Shown here piece by piece: positions 1 to 5,573 of a DNA stretch of 11,844 nt. Origin of the DNA: an uncultured Rhodospirillales bacterium (GTDB lineage Bacteria; Pseudomonadota; Alphaproteobacteria; Rhodospirillales; 2-02-FULL-58-16). Made by a program: the position numbers and the translations under genes. The notes beneath the pieces are model-generated. The model was not told the DNA's origin. It ran no database searches and was given only the letters and a program-made list of their open reading frames with translations. Numbering within the stretch: the stretch's first letter is position 1; each line of letters opens with the position of its first letter. The stretch lies in assembly GCA_913053795.1 (NCBI GenBank), contig CAJXGZ010000041.1, positions 1 to 11,844 of the forward strand. The letters are read 5' to 3'.

Positions 1-437
1 GCGACCTAAACCATACGTATAAAAATGAAGCTGCTTTATATACATATGAATTCGACTCCAAAGGCTTTGAATGGATAGACTGCCATGATGCTTCACAGTC
101 AGTATTAAGCTATATTCGCAAGGCAGGAAACGAAATCATCGTGATCGCATTAAATTTCACCCCGATGGTACGAGAAAATTACCGATTAGGTGTACCTAAC
201 GCCGGAGATTACCAAGAAATACTTAACTCTGATTCAAAATATTATGGTGGCAGCAACAAAGGCAATCCGCCCATGATATCAAGTGAAGACAAACCCTGGA
301 TGAACAGAGCCTACTCCATCTCCATCACACTGCCTCCATTAGCCGGCATCCTATTATCTTATAAAAATCCATCGAGTGAGATAACAGCAGAAACTCAAAC
401 AACCGAAGAAAAAACATCCATTGCAACGCATACTTAA
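1..437 (+). CDS. glgB: 1,4-alpha-glucan branching enzyme, C-terminal part (5' end outside window)
   Basis: The open frame runs in from the left edge (first full codon at 3) to TAA at 435-437, giving about 144 residues. It contains the conserved GlgB C-terminal all-beta signature: GFEWIDCHDASQSVLSYIRK, then ALNFTP, YRLGVPNAG, EILNSDS and YYGGSN, and near the end LPPLAGILL. The enzyme makes alpha-1,6 branches in glycogen in the cytoplasm; the catalytic GH13 barrel lies upstream and is not seen. A first start at 141 (GTG) would fall inside the domain, so the gene is truncated by the window, not short. After the last beta strand there is a low-complexity Thr/Glu tail of about 25 residues that is not family-typical. 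It converges on rplQ across a strong shared terminator. Seeing glg next to the alpha ribosomal operon is unusual. Confidence 0.9.
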   Translation, partial: DLNHTYKNEAALYTYEFDSKGFEWIDCHDASQSVLSYIRKAGNEIIVIALNFTPMVRENYRLGVPNAGDYQEILNSDSKYYGGSNKGNPPMISSEDKPWMNRAYSISITLPPLAGILLSYKNPSSEITAETQTTEEKTSIATHT

Positions 438-441
438 ACTG

Positions 442-491
442 CATTATCCACAAAAAAAGCGCCGCTAGCGGCGCTTTTTTTGTGGATAATG
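442..491. terminator. Bidirectional rho-independent terminator, perfect 50-bp palindrome
   Basis: Bases 442-491 are a perfect palindrome centred on TA at 466-467. Each 24-nt arm holds a GC core (GCGCCGC), a run of seven A or T, and an outer CATTATCCAC segment. Transcripts from either side form a GC hairpin followed by seven U, so it suits both glgB (ends 437) and rplQ (ends 525), which converge on it. The outer arm segments contain TTATCCACA (444-452) and its complement (481-489), identical to the strongest consensus DnaA box. The terminator function is well supported by sequence and position; any DnaA binding is a suggestion only. Confidence 0.9.
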
Positions 492-524
492 GTTAACACA
501 GTCGTTCAAAAATGTTAGATCGAA

Positions 525-899
525 TTATTCAACCAAGTCTTCAAGCCGATCAACCAGCTCAACCAGAGCCATCGGGGCTGCATCGCCTTTACGGTATCCA
601 CATTTTAAAATACGAATATAACCACCAGGTCGCTCAGCGACCCGCTGCCCTAAGTCTTCAAACAACTTACCAACAATATCTTTATCTCTCAAAAGCGCAA
701 AAATAATTCGTCGGTTAGCCACCGTATCAACCTTCGCTCGGGTAAGAATCGGCTCAACCACTCGCCGCAATTCTTTCGCTTTCGCAACGGTGGTTTTCAT
801 TGTCTCGTGTCGAAATAAGGACACCGCCATATTGCGCAACATCGCTTTTCTATGGCTACTATTCCGGCTTAATTGTCTACCTATATTTCTATGACGCAT
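525..899 (-). CDS. rplQ: 50S ribosomal protein L17
   Basis: A complete 124-residue L17, the usual short gammaproteobacterial size. It opens with MRHRNIGRQLSRNSSHRKAM and carries the conserved HETMKTTVAKAKELRRVVEP and RPGGYIRILKCGYRKGDAAP segments. L17 binds 23S rRNA near the exit tunnel rim of the large subunit. It lies directly downstream of rpoA, the standard last position of the alpha operon, with a 120-nt gap (900-1019) in which I see no gene. It ends 33 bp from the shared terminator. The start is the only sensible one, since MRHR is the conserved N-terminus, although its ribosome binding site is weak. Base composition is AT-rich like rpoA and glgB and unlike everything right of about 1440. 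Confidence 0.97.
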   Translation of the reverse strand: MRHRNIGRQLSRNSSHRKAMLRNMAVSLFRHETMKTTVAKAKELRRVVEPILTRAKVDTVANRRIIFALLRDKDIVGKLFEDLGQRVAERPGGYIRILKCGYRKGDAAPMALVELVDRLEDLVE

Positions 900-1019
900 G
901 TTGATAAACCCAATTTTTAAATAATGGGGATAAGCCTAATGGCTATCTGTAAATAATAGATTGTCAATGGCTTTACCCTGGCTTGCCGATTACAGTCTTA
1001 CTTGAGAAAATAACCCCGA

Positions 1020-1457
1020 CTAAGCGATTTCTCTCTTATTTTCTTTCAGTTGAGCAGGCGGCCAATTATCTAATCGCATCCCCAAAGACAAGCCTTTTGA
1101 TGCTAATACATCTTTAATTTCAGTCAGTGATTTTTTACCAAGATTCGGCGTTTTTAATAATTCAACTTCAGTTCGCTGAATTAAATCACCAATATAATAA
1201 ATATTTTCCGCCTTCAAGCAGTTCGCCGAACGCACCGTTAATTCCAAATCATCGACTGATCGCAAGAGTATTGGATCGACTTCAGGCTCTTCCTTGACTG
1301 GCTCTTCTTCAGTCTTACCTTTTAACTCAATAAAGTATGTTAATTGGCTTTGTAGAATCGTTGCCGCATGGCGGATCGATTCTTCAGGATCAATGGTGCC
1401 ATTAGTTTCTACAAGAATAACCAGTTTATCCAAATCTGTCCGCTGGTCAACCCGCGC
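1020..1457 (-). CDS. rpoA: RNA polymerase alpha subunit, C-terminal part (5' end lost at chimeric join)
   Basis: The recognisable rpoA frame begins at about 1457 with ARVDQRTDLDKLVI, the conserved end of the alpha N-terminal domain, and runs to TAG at 1020-1022. It then shows TNGTIDPEESIRHAATIL, an acidic flexible linker (KTEEEPVKEEPEVDP), and the full alpha-CTD: LRSVDDLELTVRSANCLKAE, IGDLIQRTEVELL and TPNLGKKSLTEIKD, which contact UP-element DNA and activators. About 230 N-terminal residues, including the dimerisation domain, are missing. Upstream of codon ARV the frame no longer matches rpoA and the sequence becomes a radical SAM gene, so the truncation is at an internal breakpoint and not at the window edge. 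A TTG at 1433 is open but is no real start. It is cotranscribed with rplQ. Confidence 0.93.
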   Translation of the reverse strand, partial: ARVDQRTDLDKLVILVETNGTIDPEESIRHAATILQSQLTYFIELKGKTEEEPVKEEPEVDPILLRSVDDLELTVRSANCLKAENIYYIGDLIQRTEVELLKTPNLGKKSLTEIKDVLASKGLSLGMRLDNWPPAQLKENKREIA

Positions 1458-2377
1458 AAACCTTTTTCTATCAACTCGCGTCCTTTCAGCAGGTCCGTGC
1501 GGAAGTGGTCGCTACCCGGCACAGGCTCGCAGTAGAAAAGGTAGTAGGGGCGGATTCGCGTTCTCAGCAGTTTTATATGTAACTCCTGGAAGGTTTCTAT
1601 GTCGTCGTTTATCCCTTTTAGCAGCACCGCCTGGTTGCCGACGTTAACGCCGCATGAAAGCAATTCGTAAACGGCTTTCTTTGTGTGCTCGGTAATTTCC
1701 TTTGGGTGGTTACAGTGCGTGTTTATCCAGATCGGCGCGCGCCGGTTTCCGGAAAGCACCTTCTTCAGCCCCGGCGTAATGCGGTGCGGAAGCGCAATTA
1801 CCGAACGTGTGCCGAAGCGCATCGTTCCTACGTGCGGTATCTCCTGCACTTTACTTATTATGTACTCAAGCTTTTCGTCCGAGAGGTGGAAGGGATCTCC
1901 GCCCGTCACCAGGACGTCGCGTATTTCCTTATGTTCGCGTATCCAGCGCAAACCTTCGTCCACATTCATGTCTAGGGCTGTCTTATCGTCCAGCACCAGC
2001 TCGCGGCGGAAGCAGAAACGGCAGTATATTGTGCAAACCTGGGTTACCGTAAACGCGATGCGGTCGTGATATTGCCTGGCGATGCTGTCCGGCCTCTTTT
2101 CATCGGTGGCGCGATTTTCCTTGTGGATGAGGTAGTTTTCTATCCCGTGCTGTCTTAACTGCTCCGCCTTTGTCGGAACGAGTTGCCTGCGCACAGGGCA
2201 CGATGGGTCGTCCCTGTCCATCAGCGATGCGTAGTATGGCGTAGCGCCCCACGTTCCCTTCGTGGATTTTACGGCTTCTTCTTCCTCGGGCGTGAGGTTT
2301 GCGAACTCACGCAACCGCTCAAGCGAGTTAACGCGGTTTTTTAATTGCCATTTCCATTCATCGTCAGTCCATTTCAC
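1409..2377 (-). CDS. KamA-family radical SAM aminomutase (lysine/glutamate 2,3-aminomutase type), 3' truncated
   Basis: The KamA family moves an alpha-amino group to the beta carbon using SAM, a [4Fe-4S] cluster and PLP. Seen here are the N-terminal WKWQLKNRV, the cluster motif CTIYCRFC (Cys115, 119, 122), the SAM-binding TGGDP near 158-162, ALPHRITP, WINTHCNHPKEIT, GNQAVLLKGIND and HFRTDLLKG. Homology stops at LRGLTSG (about residue 313); the last nine residues of the open frame are out-of-frame rpoA. About 90 C-terminal residues, including the PLP lysine in the GGGGK motif, are therefore missing. The lysine-contacting position, normally Cys-Asp in KAM, reads Cys-Glu (283-284), so substrate is unclear. 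The start is GTG at 2377, with an AGGAGA about 25 nt away, and is uncertain. It follows the bacterioferritin gene by 110 nt. Confidence 0.85.
   Translation of the reverse strand: MKWTDDEWKWQLKNRVNSLERLREFANLTPEEEEAVKSTKGTWGATPYYASLMDRDDPSCPVRRQLVPTKAEQLRQHGIENYLIHKENRATDEKRPDSIARQYHDRIAFTVTQVCTIYCRFCFRRELVLDDKTALDMNVDEGLRWIREHKEIRDVLVTGGDPFHLSDEKLEYIISKVQEIPHVGTMRFGTRSVIALPHRITPGLKKVLSGNRRAPIWINTHCNHPKEITEHTKKAVYELLSCGVNVGNQAVLLKGINDDIETFQELHIKLLRTRIRPYYLFYCEPVPGSDHFRTDLLKGRELIEKGLRGLTSGQIWINWLFL
1436..1457. other. Chimeric breakpoint between rpoA and KamA-family gene
   Basis: Read on the minus strand, this 22-nt stretch fits two unrelated conserved proteins in two frames: ARVDQRT of RpoA and LRGLTSG of the KamA family. 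To its left only rpoA homology continues; to its right only KamA homology continues. Base composition changes here from AT-rich to more GC-rich. Both genes are cut mid-domain. A short shared sequence at the switch is what an assembly or amplification chimera, or a microhomology-mediated join, would leave. Artefact is the simpler reading. Confidence 0.8.
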
Positions 2378-2487
2378 GGCTTTTGAAGTTAAAATGAGTT
2401 ATCTCCTGTTTTCGTCCGGAATTTTGCGGCTCTAACCAATTCTATTCTTTCGTAGCGCTTCATTTTAAATGCTAACCCTTGGAGCCG

Positions 2488-2991
2488 CTAATTACCGGCG
2501 CCGCCCCCGCCTGACGATGTGTTCCTGCTTCTCTCGATGGATTGAAGGACCAGATAGTTCTCTCCGAACTTCTCCATGTTCCCAAGTTCGTCGTCGAACC
2601 GGCCGAAATGCCGTTCCTCGTCGGCCACCAGTTCCTCGAACAGTTTTTTGGTGATCGAGTCGGCGTTGTTCCCGCATTCAATGGCCGACTGGTTATAGGC
2701 CTTGATGGCGTCCGTCTCCGAACGGACCGCCCAGTTCAGCATCTCCTTCACGTCGTGAATCTTTTCCGTTTCCGCCGCCGCATTCAGATCGACGTCGCCT
2801 TTCAGAAAAAGAATTCTCTCCGCGATCTTCTCAATGTGGAGCATTTCCTCCATGGCCGTACGCTTGTACAGGCCGGCAAGAAGATCGAGCCCCTGGTCGT
2901 CGCAGTGAAAGTGGAAATACATATATTGATGGACCGCGACCAGTTCGTCCGTGACCGCCTTGTTCAGCAACTCGACGCTATTTTCATACAT
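2488..2991 (-). CDS. bfr: Bacterioferritin (ferroxidase, haem-binding type)
   Basis: A 167-residue four-helix ferritin-like protein. Residues match the Escherichia coli bacterioferritin pattern with an offset of two: ferroxidase ligands Glu16, Glu49, His52, Glu92, Glu125 and His128, plus Met50 at the haem-ligand position and Tyr23. Typical segments are DELVAVHQY, MEEMLHIEKIAERILFLKGD and ADEERHF. The protein should oxidise Fe(II) and store it in a cytoplasmic 24-mer. I chose ATG 2991 because GGAG lies six bases upstream; an in-frame ATG at 3006 lacks such a site. The C-terminus ends in an extra Gly/Ser-rich tail (SSGGGGAGN). It sits 35 nt behind the REC-GGDEF gene, likely the same transcript. 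Confidence 0.9.
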   Translation of the reverse strand: MYENSVELLNKAVTDELVAVHQYMYFHFHCDDQGLDLLAGLYKRTAMEEMLHIEKIAERILFLKGDVDLNAAAETEKIHDVKEMLNWAVRSETDAIKAYNQSAIECGNNADSITKKLFEELVADEERHFGRFDDELGNMEKFGENYLVLQSIERSRNTSSGGGGAGN

Positions 2992-2997
2992 GTCTCT

Positions 2998-3001
2998 CTC
3001 C
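2998..3001 (-). promoter_or_regulatory. Ribosome binding site of bacterioferritin gene
   Basis: GGAG on the minus strand, six bases before ATG at 2991. It decides in favour of this start over the in-frame ATG at 3006. Confidence 0.6.
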
Positions 3002-3026
3002 ACCATTGGCTCATAAAGATAATTTT

Positions 3027-3935
3027 TTAACTCATGTCGGTTCCGGTGACGCGGTTTCGTCCTTGCTCCTTGGCTTTGTAGAGGTTGTCGTCGGCCGCTT
3101 TGACGATTTTCTCGGGCGAAATGGAGGCGTCGCAGATCAATGTCGCCACGCCGAGGCTGACAGTGACGTGATTGGCGATGCTCGAGCCCTTGTTGGGGGC
3201 GCCTAACGCTTCGACGCCGTCCTTGATCCTGTTGGCGATCATCATGGCCCCCGCGTGTTTCGTCTCCGGCAGAACGCAAGCGAACTCCTCGCCGCCGTAG
3301 CGCGTTGCAAGATCCTGTGGACGATTAATGACTCGGTTAATGACCTCGCTCACCTTCTTCAGGCATGCGTCGCCGGCCGGATGGCCGTAGGCGTCGTTGT
3401 AATTCTTGAAATAGTCGATGTCGATCATGATCAAGGACAAGGGATCTTTATGACGCTGAAGACGCCTGCATTCCGTGTCTAAGAGATCGTCGAAATGGCG
3501 GCGGTTGGCGAGGCCGGTGAGGGCGTCGGTAATGGACAGCCTTTCGAGCAGGTCGCGGGCCTGCTTGAGTTCCAAGTGATTGCGCACCCTGGCTTGCACG
3601 ATGGAAGGGCGGATAGGTTTCGTAATATAGTCAATGGCGCCGATTTCCAGGCCGCGCGCTTCATCATCGGCGTCGCTGAGAGCGGTGATGAAGATTACCG
3701 GAATTTTTTTGGTGAGGGGGTCTTTCTTCAAGGCCTCGCAAATTTGGTAGCCGTCCATCCCCGGCTTCATCACGTCGAGTATCACCAAATCAGGATTCTT
3801 ATTGTGTATCTCCTCAAGCGCTCTCTCGCCGTTCTCGGCGAACAGGACCTCGTAGTCGGGTTCGAGAATGCTGCTAAGCACTTCGGTGTTGGACGGATCG
3901 TCATCGACGATCATGATCGTGCCTACGCCACTCAT
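3027..3935 (-). CDS. Response regulator diguanylate cyclase (REC-GGDEF, PleD/WspR type)
   Basis: A 302-residue cytoplasmic protein. Residues about 5-120 form a receiver domain with the acidic pocket DDD (11-13), phospho-acceptor Asp54 in LDVMKPG, Thr84 and Lys106 in TKP. Residues about 135-298 form a GGDEF domain with DALTGLANRR, DIDYFKNYND, GHPAGD and the active site GGEEF (214-218). The allosteric I-site RxxD is present as RPQD (205-208) just before it, so the enzyme should make cyclic di-GMP, be switched on by phosphorylation and be feedback inhibited by its product. Start ATG 3935 has GGGAGGG eight bases upstream; a TTG at 3938 is less likely. An Hpt remnant lies upstream, which fits a former phosphorelay partner. 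The downstream neighbour is bacterioferritin. Confidence 0.95.
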   Translation of the reverse strand: MSGVGTIMIVDDDPSNTEVLSSILEPDYEVLFAENGERALEEIHNKNPDLVILDVMKPGMDGYQICEALKKDPLTKKIPVIFITALSDADDEARGLEIGAIDYITKPIRPSIVQARVRNHLELKQARDLLERLSITDALTGLANRRHFDDLLDTECRRLQRHKDPLSLIMIDIDYFKNYNDAYGHPAGDACLKKVSEVINRVINRPQDLATRYGGEEFACVLPETKHAGAMMIANRIKDGVEALGAPNKGSSIANHVTVSLGVATLICDASISPEKIVKAADDNLYKAKEQGRNRVTGTDMS

Positions 3936-3943
3936 CAAACTTG

Positions 3944-3950
3944 CCCTCCC
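3944..3950 (-). promoter_or_regulatory. Ribosome binding site of REC-GGDEF gene
   Basis: GGGAGGG on the minus strand, eight bases before ATG 3935, supports that start over the TTG at 3938. Confidence 0.6.
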
Positions 3951-4036
3951 ATAACGCCAAGTTCATCGGATAGAGTCTCTACTTGTCTCTTGTCGATTTC
4001 GCCTTTTGGCGTGCCGGGAACTAACGCCTCTGGGAT

Positions 4037-4198
4037 TTACGCCAGCAACGGGGCGATGGCGTCCATAACGGAATCCATAGCAGATTCAAGGCCTACAATC
4101 AACTTGGGGAAATCTTCCGGGCGTTTTTTATTAAGGGCTTCCTCCAGCAGCCGGGCGCACTCAATAATTTCCTTCGCTTCAAGATTGCCGGCGCCGCG
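4037..4198 (-). pseudogene. C-terminal half of an Hpt (histidine phosphotransfer) domain
   Basis: Immediately after the ROK stop codon, in the same frame, the minus strand reads RGAGNLEAKEIIECARLLEE and continues for 53 codons to TAA at 4037-4039. This matches the second half of an Hpt helical bundle, in which the active site HTLKG(x)AGN is followed by two amphipathic helices. The part carrying the phospho-accepting His is absent, and there is no start codon with a binding site, so no functional product is expected. The domain was probably the end of a hybrid sensor kinase or a separate Hpt protein acting with the adjacent REC-GGDEF regulator. The frame stays open past the TAA to a TGA at 3935-3937 that overlaps the GGDEF start ATG by one base, the classic coupled-gene arrangement. 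Family assignment rests on pattern recognition of a short segment. Confidence 0.6.
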
Positions 4199-5185
4199 CT
4201 ATTCGCCGGCGATGACGTTTCTGGCCCAGGCGGCCATGCCGGTCGCCCCGGCGTCGCCGCCAAGCTCCGCCACGGCCACCTTGAAGGATTTTTTAATGGA
4301 TGGCATGACCCGCTTCTTGGTGGCGGCGTCCACCTCTTTTTTGAAAATTTCTGGCATATCCTCGACGAGACCGCCGCCAAGCAGAACCACGTCGGGAGCC
4401 AGCAGGTTGATGACGCCGGCCATGACCCATCCGATGCGCCGGGCGGCCTCGCGCACGATTAACTCGACGGCTTTGTCACCGGACTTGATGGCGTCGGCGA
4501 TGGCGCCGCTGCGGATGTTTTCAAGGTTGGAGCCCGCGGCCTTGAGAAGGTTCGGGGCTTGGCCCCGGTAAGCGGCGGCGGCGCAGTTGGCGGCGATGGA
4601 CAAGCGGCTGGCGTAGGTCTCAAGACAGCCGCGCTGTCCGCAGCCGCAAAGGGGACCGTCGACGGTCACCGGCATATGGCCGATCTCCATGCATGATCCC
4701 GTCCGGCCGCGCAGGATGGCGCCTTCGTAGACGCAACCGCCGCCGATCCCGGTTCCGGGGAAAACGCCGACCACGCAGTGGGCGCCCTTGGCGGCGCCGA
4801 AGCGGAATTCGCCGTAGACCCCGGCGTCGACGTCGTTGGCGATCACGGCGGGACAGCCGAAAGCCTTCTCCATGGCGTCCTTGACGTGGGCGTTCCGCCA
4901 TCCCAGGTTCGGAGTCTCGATGATGACGCCCTTGTCCAAATCCAGAGGCCCCGGACAGCCGAGCCCGATCCCGGCTAGCCGGCCGGGAGAAATGGCGGCG
5001 TCCTCGAGCGCTTCATGGATGGTTTTGACCATGCGCGCGAGCCCCGCCTGCTTGCCGATCTGGGCCTTGGTTTTTTTGCGCTTGCGCCCCTTGACGTTGT
5101 AGGCGCCGTCATAGACGCAGGCCATCATCTTGGTGCCGCCAAGATCAAACCCCACCCAGTGGTCCCTTTTTCCTGACGCCGCCAT
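4199..5185 (-). CDS. ROK-family sugar kinase (glucokinase-like)
   Basis: A complete 328-residue ROK protein. It has the phosphate-binding FDLGGTK (13-19), a GCPGPLD segment, the catalytic ND (117-118) in ANDVDAGVYGE, PGTGIGGG (143-150), and the ROK zinc and sugar-binding signature EIGHMPV (167-173) followed by CGCGQRGCLE (180-189). A second phosphate motif, LLGGGLVE, lies near the C-terminal end. There is no N-terminal helix-turn-helix, so it is a kinase and not a NagC/Mlc-type repressor. It should phosphorylate glucose or a related hexose with ATP in the cytoplasm; the exact sugar cannot be read. ATG 5185 has AAGGA seven bases upstream (5193-5197). The C-terminus looks natural, but the next codons belong to a broken Hpt domain, so the downstream context is rearranged. 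It diverges from nrdJ. Confidence 0.9.
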   Translation of the reverse strand: MAASGKRDHWVGFDLGGTKMMACVYDGAYNVKGRKRKKTKAQIGKQAGLARMVKTIHEALEDAAISPGRLAGIGLGCPGPLDLDKGVIIETPNLGWRNAHVKDAMEKAFGCPAVIANDVDAGVYGEFRFGAAKGAHCVVGVFPGTGIGGGCVYEGAILRGRTGSCMEIGHMPVTVDGPLCGCGQRGCLETYASRLSIAANCAAAAYRGQAPNLLKAAGSNLENIRSGAIADAIKSGDKAVELIVREAARRIGWVMAGVINLLAPDVVLLGGGLVEDMPEIFKKEVDAATKKRVMPSIKKSFKVAVAELGGDAGATGMAAWARNVIAGE

Positions 5186-5410
5186 GGGCCTGTCCTTGCA
5201 TTATTTTATTGTGAAGATCCAAGAATATACTAAATGAACGGTCTGTCTTGAAAGGCATTGTTGCTTTCGCCTGAAAATAACGCCATCGGGACCCTGTGGG
5301 CTTTGTTGTGGAAAAAAATAGCTGTGGATAGTGGGAGTAAATGCCAAAATTCCGTACGCCTTCTCGTAGCGCGACGTCGATGAAGCTGAATAATTCTGGG
5401 GGGAAACATA

Positions 5411-5545
5411 ATGAGAACTTTATTGATTTTTGCTACGATTGTCCTTAATATTCTACACATAGGCCTTCCAAACCCCTCTTTGTTATTGGGGTTTCGAAAT
5501 GTTTTTATATTTTCCTCTCCTTTGGCGTGTTTACGGCGTTCGTGA
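5411..5545 (+). CDS. Possible small ORF / leader peptide upstream of nrdJ
   Basis: ATG at 5411 opens a 44-residue frame ending at TGA 5543-5545, 28 bases before nrdJ. The N-terminus is hydrophobic (MRTLLIFATIVLNILHIGL), followed by a short basic end (LRRS). A G-run (GGGGGG) lies about eight bases upstream and could serve as a binding site. A hairpin lies inside the frame at 5470-5494. I recognise no family. It could be a tiny membrane peptide, a translated leader, or chance. Confidence 0.2.
   Translation: MRTLLIFATIVLNILHIGLPNPSLLLGFRNVFIFSSPLACLRRS
5470..5494 (+). promoter_or_regulatory. Hairpin in the nrdJ leader
   Basis: AAACCCC (5470-5476) pairs with GGGGTTT (5488-5494) across an 11-nt loop, followed after a few bases by TGTTTTTATATTTT. 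It resembles a weak terminator or attenuator in the presumed nrdJ leader, about 80 bases before the start codon. The broken U-run makes efficient termination doubtful. Confidence 0.3.
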
Positions 5546-5573
5546 CGGAGGAAAACAGGTCCGGGGATATTAA

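Larger units (their letters stand above)
5186..5573. other. Intergenic region between divergent ROK gene and nrdJ
   Basis: This 388-nt gap is more AT-rich than both flanking genes and should hold both promoters. I see no convincing cobalamin riboswitch consensus and no clear NrdR-box pair. It contains a possible 44-codon ORF (5411-5545), a 7-bp hairpin (5470-5494), and TGTGGATAG at 5323-5331, one base from a consensus DnaA box. No -10/-35 pair is clear enough to call. Confidence 0.5.

Noticed and set aside
2400..2475. 24-codon ORF (MKRYERIELVRAAKF...) between bfr and the KamA-family gene
   Set aside because: No binding site and no family match; too short to separate from chance.
2992..3279. 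N-terminal extension of the bacterioferritin frame up to 3279
   Set aside because: This part overlaps the conserved GGDEF C-terminus in another frame, is not ferritin-like, and a good binding site supports the start at 2991.
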